Shown here: positions 1 to 6,492 of the stretch, in pieces
Layout of the letters: every line of letters begins with the position of its first letter
How positions within the stretch are numbered: the stretch's first letter is position 1
Origin: DATHCB01 sp035319765
Lineage (GTDB): Archaea; Thermoproteota; Bathyarchaeia; Bathyarchaeales; SOJC01
Assembly (NCBI GenBank): GCA_035319765.1
Contig: DATHCB010000023.1
Coordinates: 1-16,492 of the forward strand
Direction: 5' to 3'
DNA: 16,492 nt
Made by a program: the position numbers and the translations under genes
Notes under the pieces: model-generated
What the model saw: only the letters and a program-made list of their open reading frames with translations
The model's database searches: none
What the model was told of the DNA's origin: nothing

Positions 1-522
1 AGCCATTTCGTAGGCTGCTCTGCCAGGAATCGTGATGAGATAGCGTCCTCTGACTTTTTCTTGTACTACCAACCCTGCGTCTTCGAGTACGTTCAGGTGG
101 CTTGAGAGCGTGCTCGTTGTAATCTCCTGGAGCTTTTCTTGGAGTTCGTTTATGTATTTTCCACTGTTCATGAGTTCCTTCAATATTCTTAGCCTATGCT
201 CTTGGCCTAAGGCGCTCATAGCTTCAGCAACTTTTTTGAAGTCGAATTCTGTTTCGTCTTCTCTTCTGTACGGTTCCTCTCCAGTGCGGATTATTCTGAC
301 ACCTCCTGGGCCGATGAAGATGCTTTTCTCAAGTTCGCCATGTATGCCCTCCGCGACGCCTTCAATCACGTCTCCGACATAGTCACGCAGGCCGTCACCG
401 ACATCAATATGGATTCCGCGTCTTTTTTCTCGTTCTTTCTCACTAATGTTTCTGAGCTGTTCCTTTAAGCCAGCCATTTCTTCTTTGAGTTTCTTCATCT
501 CTTCCTTCAAATCGTCTGACAA
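1..522 (-). CDS. Winged-helix (ArsR-like) transcriptional regulator, 3' end outside the window
   Basis: 174 codons are visible and the frame runs off the left edge, so the C-terminus is missing. Residues about 1-30 are a charged, coiled-coil-like helix rich in Lys and Glu. Residues about 35-85 form an acidic Gly/Ile/Val segment (GDGLRDYVGDVIEGVAEGIH, then SIFIGPGGVRIIR) that I do not recognise as a named domain. From about residue 100 comes a winged helix-turn-helix: AMSALGQEHRLRILKELM, then TTSTLSSHLNVLEDAGLV as the recognition helix region, then a wing ending GRYLITIPGRAAYEM. This is the ArsR/HTH_20 pattern of archaeal regulators (family knowledge). The start is inferred as TTG at 522: AGGAGG lies at 540-535, 12 nt away, which is long, and no in-frame ATG or GTG was found upstream in the part I checked. 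A TATA-like CTTATATCC lies at about 601-594. The ligand and targets are unknown. Confidence 0.75.
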   Translation of the reverse strand, partial: MSDDLKEEMKKLKEEMAGLKEQLRNISEKEREKRRGIHIDVGDGLRDYVGDVIEGVAEGIHGELEKSIFIGPGGVRIIRTGEEPYRREDETEFDFKKVAEAMSALGQEHRLRILKELMNSGKYINELQEKLQEITTSTLSSHLNVLEDAGLVVQEKVRGRYLITIPGRAAYEMA

Positions 523-1003
523 TTTGATTCTCGGCCTCCTACATATGACAGTTATCAATTTTAATTTGACAAATATCTAATGCGTAACGACGGATATAAG
601 TCTTGCTTTCGCCGGCGGCGTGCATCCTTTGGGTGCTTGTACTCCACTGTCTTGGCGTCCGGCTATGAAGAGTCCGAGGACAGCGTGCGATCGCTTTAAC
701 TCGTCCGAATTGCAACTGTAGCAATTTCAGCCCAAAAATTGCAACTACAGCAATTACCGTTGGAGGCTTCCTCTGCCGCGGCTGCCGACCAGGGTTTCGT
801 AGCCTTCGACGTCGGGCATGTCACTAAGCTGAACTCTGGACTCAGCTGAGACACTTCTATGACGGACGTCGCAATCCGGCAGCGCTTTCGCGCGCTTCAC
901 CCCAAAGTGTAACGTTTCGTTCCTTCCATGAAGAAACCACCAACATCGAAACGTCAAATTAACCAGAGAAATCACGCAGATAAACCATCGTCCGGACTCT
1001 GTC
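523..1003. other. Intergenic region with promoter and tandem palindromes
   Basis: 481 bp between the beta-helix gene's stop and the regulator's start, both read on the minus strand. It contains a ribosome binding site (535-540) and TATA-like sequences for the regulator (about 594-601, with a second AT-rich stretch at 553-565), plus two tandem palindromic elements at 708-755. Open frames of 61 and 73 codons on the minus strand cross it. Neither looks like a protein family I know, neither has a good ribosome binding site, and they overlap the palindromes, so I regard them as chance. I see no tRNA or mobile-element signature. Confidence 0.5.
708..755. repeat. Two tandem near-identical palindromes (operator-like)
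   Basis: The 19-nt element AATTGCAACTGTAGCAATT (708-726) is repeated as AATTGCAACTACAGCAATT (737-755). The copies differ at only two central positions. Each has 6-bp inverted arms (AATTGC/GCAATT) around a 7-nt spacer. The start-to-start distance is 29 bp. This arrangement is typical of a dimeric-repressor operator, but it could also form two small hairpins in a transcript. It lies about 110-160 bp upstream of the regulator's TATA-like box. Confidence 0.55.
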
Positions 1004-3775
1004 TTAGCGCTTTACTGCGACTGCGCCCCTTGCGTTTTGTTTCCTCTTGATGATCATGGCGCCGAGCAGCGTGATTATCATGAACAGGGGCAGTGGCATG
1101 AAGGGTTGGAATTCTGGAATAGTGACGGAGTACTTGAAAGGCGTGATAAGTGGGTAATAGTCTGTGTTGTTCACGTCGATGACGTAAGGCGTGTTCCAGA
1201 TCCCCGAGCTATCATTCTCAGCAGCGTTTGGATACCTAGTTAAGTAGTCGCTCCAATAGTTTCCTCCGGAAGGATAGCCGTTGTCCCAAGTGTTCGGTGA
1301 GCCGTCGCTGGTCACCTGCTGAGTGTTGTTTATGAAGTTGTTATGATAGAAGGTGTTGCCAGAAGAAGAGTAGAAAGCAACGCCATAGGTGTTTGCTGTG
1401 ACGTTGTTACCGACCAAAGTATTGTTGTCAGAAGAGGAGTAGAGAAAGATGCCATAATAGCTGTTTGCTATGAGGTTGTTGCCAGACAAAACGTTGTCAG
1501 AAGAATAGTATAGGTAAATGCCATATTCGAAGTTTGCTGTGATGTCGTTGTCGGTGATGTTCGAATTGGTTGTGTTTGCCAGGAGGAGTCCTTGGACATT
1601 TTTTGTGAGCGTTAAGCCTTGCACTGTCACGTTCTTGCAGTTGACGAGGCCTAAGTATCCAACCTGGGAATAAGTCTGGGGGCTTATCACGAGGTTTGAC
1701 TGGTTCATCACGTAGTAGACTGGCTTGCCCTCCACGAGGTTTGAAGCGCTGACGTAATTCACAAAATCGCTCAAAGCAGCGCCATAGACACCGAAGTTCC
1801 ACTGGTTACTCACCATTACGTTGCCAGATAGGACGTTGCCAGAAGAAGAGAAGAAAATAATGCCAAACCTGTCTGCTGTGGCGTTGTTGCCAGACAAGGT
1901 GTTGTTGTCAGAAGAAGAGTAGAGAGCAACGCCGACACCGCCATTTGCTGTGGCGTTGTTGTCAGACACAACATTACCCGAAGAAGAGTAGAGAGCAACG
2001 CCATCGAAGCTGTTTGCTGTAACGTTGTTACCAACCAAAGTATTGTTGCCAGAAGAAGAGTAGAGAAAAATGCCAAATTCGCTGTTTGCTATGACGTCGT
2101 TACCAGACACAACGTTACCAGAAGAAGAGTAGAGATCAATGCCATCGATGCCGTTTGCTGTGACGTTGTTGTCAGACAAGGTATTGCCAGAAGAAGAGCC
2201 AAGCACAATGCCAAGCTCGCTGTTCGCTGTGACGTTGTTGCCAGACAACGTGTTATTGTTAGAGGACTCGAGGCCGATACCGTCATTGTCTTTTGTCATT
2301 TTGTTCCCAAAAACAGTGCTGTAAGAAGAAGAGAAAAGGTACACAGCATCGACAGTGTTGTTTTTTATGTTGTTTCCGCTTACTTTGTTATTTGTGGAAG
2401 ATTCAAGATAAATGCCATCAGTGTTGTTTGTTATGTTGTTTCCAGAAACCGTACAGCCAAAGGAATAATAATAAGAATAACTAAAAACATAAACGCCATC
2501 TCCACCATTGTTTGTTATGTTATTTCCAGAAATCGTGCAATCAGAGAAGCCATAAAGTTCAACGCCATTTCCACTATTGTCTGTTATTTTGTTTCCTGAA
2601 ATAGTGCTTAAGCGCACGCCGGCACGGGGGGAAAATTCGAAATGGATGCCAGAGATGCTGTCATTGTTTATGCTATTCCCTGAAACGGTGTTATTAAAGG
2701 AATCATAGAGGGAGACGACCCCGCCTAACTCGTTTGACATGGTGTTGTTAGTTATTTCGGTGTTAAATGTCTCCCACAGCTCCACGCCCACAGTCGCGTC
2801 TGATAGGTTAAGGTTGCTCACGGTTATTCCGTCGCAGTTGACAAGTACCACCTGTCCTGCGTCACTCACGTTTTCGTCGGCCACGTTCTCAAGGTAAACG
2901 AGTGGCCTGTCGTTAACCAAATTATTCACTACAACGTTTTCAATAGAACCTCCGTCGACGAATAATCCATCATTCGTGAACGCGTTTCCCGAAATAATGC
3001 ATGCAGAGGAAGCAAAGAGTTCGAGGCCCCATCTGCTGTTTGTTATGTTGTTTCGCAAAACAGTGTTATCCGGAGAATAATAGAGATCAAAGCCTTCACG
3101 GCTGTTTGCTGTTACGTTGTTACTGTATAAGACATTACCAGAAGAATCTTCGAGATAAATGCCAGCATGGCTGTTTGCTCCTATGTTGTTCTCAGAAACA
3201 GTGGTGTGGAGGGAAGAATTGACATCGATGCCCCACGAGTTGTCTTTTATCTTGTTTTCAGTCACGGTGCAAAAAGAGGAGGACCAGAGACAGATGCCAA
3301 GATAGTTGTTAGTAATAGCGTTTCCAGAAATATTGTCATAGTTGGAGGAACCAGTTAGGGAGATGCCATACTGATCGTTAGTTATGTTGTCTCCTGATAT
3401 TACGTTGCCTGAAGAGGTATCGAGATAGGCTCCGTTAAGGAAATTTGAGATGCTTGTATCTTTAATCGTAACATTGCTCATTCCGAAGATATAGATTCCA
3501 TCTCCAAACCCAGAGCCGTTAAGTGTGTAGCCCGCTCCGTTTATGATTATGTCGCTTCTGTTCACGACTATGGGCAGGTAGTCGTTGCCTGTGAAGGTGT
3601 ACGTGACGTTGTCCGTAGTAGTGATGTTTGCACGAACAGGGCTGCTTATGCTCCCGTCAGGATTGATGATGATGGTTCCTTCTGATTGCGCTTTTGCGGG
3701 TATAACAGTAAATGCAAAAATAAACAAGCTCAAAAGCAGCAATGACAAGATTAGGCTTGAAACAATTATCTTCAA
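1004..3775 (-). CDS. Secreted NosD-like parallel beta-helix surface protein
   Basis: 923 residues. The N-terminus has a signal peptide (MKIIVSSLILSLLLLSLFIF, ending near AKAQS). The body is about 25 turns of a 22-24-residue repeat with consensus SGN-N-T-N-x-GI-L-SSS, the pattern of right-handed parallel beta-helices of the NosD/CASH group. Two non-repeat inserts share a theme (NLVNDRPLVYLEN and NLVEGKPVYYVMN, each followed by a LVNC motif), so they look like duplicated modules. After the helix comes the Trp/Tyr-rich NTWDNGYPSGGNYWSDY block often found closing archaeal NosD-like proteins. The C-terminus has IPEF (residues about 886-889), a hydrophobic segment and a KRK end, so it is anchored or processed at the membrane. 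The start is TTG at 3775: a TGA in frame just upstream leaves no other choice. The substrate is unknown; binding to glycan or a cell-surface role is inferred. Asn and Ser richness suggests N-glycosylation. Confidence 0.85.
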   Translation of the reverse strand: MKIIVSSLILSLLLLSLFIFAFTVIPAKAQSEGTIIINPDGSISSPVRANITTTDNVTYTFTGNDYLPIVVNRSDIIINGAGYTLNGSGFGDGIYIFGMSNVTIKDTSISNFLNGAYLDTSSGNVISGDNITNDQYGISLTGSSNYDNISGNAITNNYLGICLWSSSFCTVTENKIKDNSWGIDVNSSLHTTVSENNIGANSHAGIYLEDSSGNVLYSNNVTANSREGFDLYYSPDNTVLRNNITNSRWGLELFASSACIISGNAFTNDGLFVDGGSIENVVVNNLVNDRPLVYLENVADENVSDAGQVVLVNCDGITVSNLNLSDATVGVELWETFNTEITNNTMSNELGGVVSLYDSFNNTVSGNSINNDSISGIHFEFSPRAGVRLSTISGNKITDNSGNGVELYGFSDCTISGNNITNNGGDGVYVFSYSYYYSFGCTVSGNNITNNTDGIYLESSTNNKVSGNNIKNNTVDAVYLFSSSYSTVFGNKMTKDNDGIGLESSNNNTLSGNNVTANSELGIVLGSSSGNTLSDNNVTANGIDGIDLYSSSGNVVSGNDVIANSEFGIFLYSSSGNNTLVGNNVTANSFDGVALYSSSGNVVSDNNATANGGVGVALYSSSDNNTLSGNNATADRFGIIFFSSSGNVLSGNVMVSNQWNFGVYGAALSDFVNYVSASNLVEGKPVYYVMNQSNLVISPQTYSQVGYLGLVNCKNVTVQGLTLTKNVQGLLLANTTNSNITDNDITANFEYGIYLYYSSDNVLSGNNLIANSYYGIFLYSSSDNNTLVGNNVTANTYGVAFYSSSGNTFYHNNFINNTQQVTSDGSPNTWDNGYPSGGNYWSDYLTRYPNAAENDSSGIWNTPYVIDVNNTDYYPLITPFKYSVTIPEFQPFMPLPLFMIITLLGAMIIKRKQNARGAVAVKR
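1340..2260 (-). repeat. Coding tandem repeats of about 69-72 bp within the beta-helix gene
   Basis: The core CCAGAAGAAGAGTAGAG (plus-strand reading) recurs with small changes near 1361, 1430, 1840, 1910, 1980, 2048, 2120 and 2190, mostly 69-72 bp apart. Each unit encodes one 23- or 24-residue beta-helix turn. DNA-level similarity is higher here than in the 2300-3500 part of the gene, where turns are conserved only in protein pattern, which suggests recent duplication of units in the 3' half of the gene. Confidence 0.75.
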
Positions 3776-3809
3776 CGACCTTCACACCCTCTCTAATGTA
3801 GTAAAATCC

Positions 3810-3830
3810 AAAGGGGCAAATAAGACTTTT
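3810..3830 (-). promoter_or_regulatory. Candidate TATA region of the beta-helix gene
   Basis: On the minus strand the sequence GTCTTATTTGCC lies about 45 nt before the TTG start at 3775. A transcription start about 25 nt after it would leave a leader of about 20 nt that contains GAGAGGG. The match to the archaeal TATA consensus is moderate. Confidence 0.35.
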
Positions 3831-3993
3831 GAGAGCGCGTTCTAGGACCAACGGTTCAGAAGGTTAACGAAATATGCAAACTTTGGATTTAGCGTGTGAG
3901 AACATCAAAACCCGGTCAAAGAAAGAAGGCTGAGGCGAGGTTCTTTTACGATAACACCTTTGAATAATCCTCAAGTTTTCGATTTTAGTCTTT

Positions 3994-4200
3994 CTAACCT
4001 TTGTATCGCCACTTCTCGAGCATTTTGTCTTTCTTGGTCGCCTTCTTATACTCTTTGTAATGATCCTTACATAGGTATGCTCTTCTCTCGCTGCCGACCT
4101 TCAGTCCCGCCTTTGCAACCTCTGAAGCAGCCAATGAACGAATAGCATCCTTGCCGCAACCAGAAACACTGCACTTAACGCCTTTTGCAATCTTTCCCAA
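3994..4200 (-). CDS. Small zinc-finger-like archaeal protein of unknown function
   Basis: 68 residues from the chosen start (73 if the TTG at 4215 is used). Cys and His are placed as C-x4-C near the N-terminus (KCSVSGCGKDA) and C-x2-H near the C-terminus (YLCKDHY), a likely zinc site with four ligands. The tail is very basic (YKEYKKATKKDKMLEKWRYK), suggesting nucleic acid or ribosome contact. I recall similar small proteins in Thaumarchaeota and Bathyarchaeota, but no function is known to me. I chose TTG at 4200 because GGAG (4213-4210) stands 9 nt before it. The TTG at 4215 has no ribosome binding site, although a TATA-like AACTTAAGC (4250-4242) would allow a nearly leaderless message for it. 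The gene stands alone, with non-coding DNA on both sides. Confidence 0.7.
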   Translation of the reverse strand: MGKIAKGVKCSVSGCGKDAIRSLAASEVAKAGLKVGSERRAYLCKDHYKEYKKATKKDKMLEKWRYKG

Positions 4201-4321
4201 AGAGTCACTCTCCAATATGGCTTCTATTCAACTGCATCTACGCTTAAGTTCTTTTCCGACTCGCATCTATAACCAGTGATGCGTCTCATCGTACACACAT
4301 ACGCTCTTCGGCCATTTTGCG

Positions 4322-4342
4322 AAGTGCAAAGAAATTGCACTT
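4322..4342. other. Perfect 8-bp inverted repeat between the zinc-finger gene and eS26
   Basis: AAGTGCAA and TTGCACTT flank a 5-nt spacer (AGAAA). It lies about 150 bp before the eS26 start and about 120 bp before the start of the zinc-finger gene on the other strand. It could be a DNA-binding site or an RNA hairpin. No U-tract follows immediately on either strand, so it is not an obvious terminator. Confidence 0.4.
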
Positions 4343-4446
4343 TATTAGAAAAAAAGGTCCGATATTGATCACTTTAAGCGCTTTCCATTGTCAAGCTTTT
4401 CAGCTCGTGTTTGGAAAGTTATTTAGGAGAGCGTGTTGACCATGCA

Positions 4447-4457
4447 CTATATAAATG
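4447..4457 (+). promoter_or_regulatory. TATA box of the eS26 gene
   Basis: ACTATATAAAT is a near-consensus archaeal TATA element about 35-43 nt upstream of the GTG start at 4491. Transcription would begin near 4475-4480, giving a leader of only about 10-15 nt. Confidence 0.65.
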
Positions 4458-4490
4458 CCTATTTGTAATTGATATCGAGAGTGAAATCAA

Positions 4491-4778
4491 GTGCCTGTAA
4501 AACGAAAAAGCCGTGGAAGATCCAAGGGCAGCAAAGGAAAAAGTGCTTTAGTCCAGTGTTTGGGGTGCGGGACACTCGTGCCAAGGGATAAGGCAAAAAA
4601 GGTTTCTCACAGGGTTTCATTAGTTGACTACTCTCTAGCCAAAGAACTTAGGCAGAAAGGGGCGTACATCGCTTCACCTGTTGAGACAAAATATTATTGT
4701 GTTTCTTGCGCCGTACACAGGGGCATAGTCAAAGTTAGAGCCAGAGACGAACGCCGACAGCCCTGGAGAAAACACTAA
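4491..4778 (+). CDS. rps26e: Small ribosomal subunit protein eS26
   Basis: 95 residues, the full length for archaeal eS26. The basic N-terminus (KRKSRGRSKGSKGK) is followed by a zinc ribbon with C23-x2-C26 and C70-x2-C73, and by the conserved core RVSLVDYSLAKELRQKGAYI and YYCVSCAVHRGIVKVR. eS26 sits on the 30S platform near the mRNA exit site, where it contacts mRNA upstream of the start codon (family knowledge). It is absent from Euryarchaeota, so it places the sequence in the TACK/Asgard side. The start is GTG at 4491, close behind a strong TATA box. The gene is convergent with the lipid synthase, with two bases between the stop codons. Confidence 0.95.
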   Translation: MPVKRKSRGRSKGSKGKSALVQCLGCGTLVPRDKAKKVSHRVSLVDYSLAKELRQKGAYIASPVETKYYCVSCAVHRGIVKVRARDERRQPWRKH

Positions 4779-4780
4779 AC

Positions 4781-5380
4781 CTACAGTTTTTTCTTTAAAG
4801 ATCGATAAAAATAAATCACGCGCTGGAGTACTGTGAGATTTGTCAGGATAGCCAAGAGGATTATGCTCCATTTTAGGGCTGGAAACCAGGCAAGTGTAAC
4901 TAAACTTGCCAATGCAAGAATTATTATGCGCTCTGGTCGTTCTGCTAGGCCTATGGATTCCATTTTTACTCCGGCTGCTTCCGCTCGTGCTCGTGCATAG
5001 CTCACTAGTAGAGTGCCTATAATTGTTGCAATTCCCCAGGAAACGTCAGAGAATCCGCCGAGGACTACTCCGCCCAGAACTATCGAATCCGCATAGCGGT
5101 CGAGCAGCGAGTCTATGAAACCGCCGAAGATCGTGACCTCCTCGTACGAACGCGCCAAAACACCGTCCAGTGCATCGCAGAAGCCTGAGAGCAGGAGGAG
5201 AATAGCCGCCATTACTAGCAAAGGCATGCTAGAGGAGGACTTCCAGTATGCAATTGCTGATAGCAGGGCAAGTACCATGCCAATGCAGCTTATGGCATTC
5301 GGTGTCAAGCCCATTCTGTGAGCAAGCCTTGCTTCGTCGCTTAGCAACTGCTGAATTCTGGCCTTCAGTTTGGTCAGCAA
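4781..5380 (-). CDS. CDP-alcohol phosphatidyltransferase, probable archaetidylinositol phosphate synthase
   Basis: 199 residues, an integral membrane enzyme. The complete family signature is present: D69-x2-D72-G73-x2-A76-R77, then eight residues, G86-x3-D90-x3-D94. These residues bind the metal and CDP group. Several hydrophobic helices follow (about 32-47, 52-67, 95-125, 150-190). The opening (MLTKLKARIQQLL then HRMGLTPNAIS) resembles archaeal AIP synthases, which join CDP-archaeol to inositol 3-phosphate to make the phosphoinositol lipid headgroup. Substrate assignment rests on family resemblance; other CDP-alcohol transferases are possible. The start is TTG at 5380. The glycosyltransferase on the other strand begins only 9 bp away if its longest frame is used, so their promoters must overlap coding sequence. 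An AT-rich TATA-like stretch lies at 5409-5419. Confidence 0.85.
   Translation of the reverse strand: MLTKLKARIQQLLSDEARLAHRMGLTPNAISCIGMVLALLSAIAYWKSSSSMPLLVMAAILLLLSGFCDALDGVLARSYEEVTIFGGFIDSLLDRYADSIVLGGVVLGGFSDVSWGIATIIGTLLVSYARARAEAAGVKMESIGLAERPERIIILALASLVTLAWFPALKWSIILLAILTNLTVLQRVIYFYRSLKKKL
4787..4796 (+). terminator. T-tract terminator after eS26
   Basis: TTTTTTCTTT begins 9 bases after the eS26 stop codon, inside the 3' end of the convergent gene. Archaeal terminators are commonly simple T-tracts without a hairpin. The same ten bases occur on the minus strand after the S53 peptidase gene. Confidence 0.45.
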
Positions 5381-5389
5381 GGCATTTCG

Positions 5390-6265
5390 GTGAAATATAG
5401 GGACACAATCTTTATTTATGCCTTAAAGCGGAAAAGCATACCTGAACACAGGGTCGCAACTGATTTGAAGGCTCTGCTTAAGCCGCGAAGTCCTGCGAGG
5501 AACGTAACTGGAGATATTGGAAAAGTTGACGTGGTTGTTTTAACCAAGAACAGCGAAGAGCAGCTTGAACGGTGTTTAAGCGCCATCTATCGAAATGTTC
5601 CAGTAAACCAGCTCATTATCGTTGACGGCTACTCGACAGATAAGACGCTTGACATAGTGGAGAAATTTGAAAAAAAACACCACAACGTACTGCTCCTCCA
5701 AGATATGGGATGGCGAGGTCAGGCCAGACAAATAGGCATCGAGAACGTTAAAACGGAATGGTTTATGTTCGTTGACAGTGATGCTGAACTGTGCAACGGG
5801 TGGTTTAAAAAGGCCCGGGCGTTCGTTGCTCCCAACGTCGGCGCGGTTTGGGGCATTGAAGTCTGGTCCGTCATGACAAACTCCAAGTTTCTGAGGTTGT
5901 TTTTGCAGATTACTATGAGCATTTTTCAGACGAGAGGCGGCACCCATGACCTATTGGTGCGTCGAGAGGCAGTTAGAGAAATCAAGATACCTGGTTCTCT
6001 GCATTCTTATGAGGATGCCTTCATAAAAGATTGGATCAACTCGAAAGGATACGATGTGGTTGCAACTTACAATCCCTACTGTATTCACCACAGGCCATCG
6101 GTCGTTTGGAACATAAAGTCAGGTGTCAATATAGCCCAAACCGAGATACGAGCAGGCCTGTTCCACAAGTATCCCAAACTCTTCCTCTCGTACGGGTTTT
6201 ACATCGCCTACTTCACTTATCAAAGCCTGCTAAGAGCTGCTCTTCCTTTCAAGACCGCGAAATGA
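5390..6265 (+). CDS. Family 2 (GT-A) glycosyltransferase
   Basis: 291 residues. The GT-A domain begins near residue 46 with VDVVVLTKNSEEQLERCLSA. The nucleotide-sugar-binding motif IVDGYSTDKT is at 77-86 and the metal-binding DSD at 129-131 (FVDSDAEL). The C-terminal part (GFYIAYFTYQSLLRAALPF) is hydrophobic, suggesting membrane contact. Family 2 enzymes transfer sugar from a nucleotide or dolichol-phosphate donor to a lipid or glycan; donor and acceptor cannot be read from the sequence. The N-terminal 45 residues lie before the domain, so the true start may be later: TTG at 5465 is in frame, with AGGG a suitable distance before it. GTG at 5390 has AAGG upstream. The stop overlaps an ATG (ATGA) that begins a flippase-like stub, as in an operon with a lost partner. 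Confidence 0.85.
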   Translation: MKYRDTIFIYALKRKSIPEHRVATDLKALLKPRSPARNVTGDIGKVDVVVLTKNSEEQLERCLSAIYRNVPVNQLIIVDGYSTDKTLDIVEKFEKKHHNVLLLQDMGWRGQARQIGIENVKTEWFMFVDSDAELCNGWFKKARAFVAPNVGAVWGIEVWSVMTNSKFLRLFLQITMSIFQTRGGTHDLLVRREAVREIKIPGSLHSYEDAFIKDWINSKGYDVVATYNPYCIHHRPSVVWNIKSGVNIAQTEIRAGLFHKYPKLFLSYGFYIAYFTYQSLLRAALPFKTAK

Positions 6266-6312
6266 TAAGCAAAGGGGTATTCTGGGTCTTGGCAAGTCAA
6301 GTGCTTACGTGA
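6262..6312 (+). pseudogene. Stub resembling the start of a polysaccharide flippase (Wzx-like) gene
   Basis: The ATG overlaps the glycosyltransferase stop as ATGA, a layout typical of translational coupling. It encodes MISKGVFWVLASQVLT and then TGA. The pattern Ser/Lys-Gly-x-Phe-Trp-x3-x-Gln-x-Leu is how many Wzx/MATE-like polysaccharide exporters begin (family knowledge). No continuation resembling a flippase is found in any frame afterward, so the rest was probably lost by deletion. With only 16 residues the assignment is weak. Confidence 0.35.
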
Positions 6313-6492
6313 ATTCCAATTGAGAGTGGAAGTCCTTTTGCTCCAATCTCTTAGTGAAGATGTTACATTAGCTAGTCTTCTAAAGGATTGCGAGCTCATG
6401 GGGTGTATGTTCTCAGCAAATTCTCTTAACGTAATACGCGCTATTGTAGCATTTCCGAAGAAAAAATTGCCCGATTAATGAGTATTTCTAGC
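6313..6492. other. Gap after the glycosyltransferase, possible remnant coding
   Basis: A plus-strand frame stays open from about 6270 to 6474 (reading VEVLLLQSLSEDVTLASLL, ending AFPKKKLPD). It has no convincing start signal and no family I recognise. It could be scrambled remains of the polysaccharide operon or chance. The transporter gene on the minus strand ends at 6493. Confidence 0.25.

Noticed and set aside
539..975. Two minus-strand open frames (61 and 73 codons) between the beta-helix gene and the regulator
   Set aside because: No ribosome binding site, no recognisable family, odd composition, and overlap with the palindromes; probably chance.
1340..3400. Regularly spaced DNA repeats that could suggest a CRISPR array or satellite
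   Set aside because: They lie in one uninterrupted 923-residue reading frame, have a period divisible by three (69 or 72), no unique spacers, and encode beta-helix turns.
3776..4490. Possible tRNA or C/D-box RNA genes in the non-coding gaps
   Set aside because: A GTGATG sequence near 4276 resembles a C box, but no partner D box at proper spacing was found, and no T-arm consensus of a tRNA is present.
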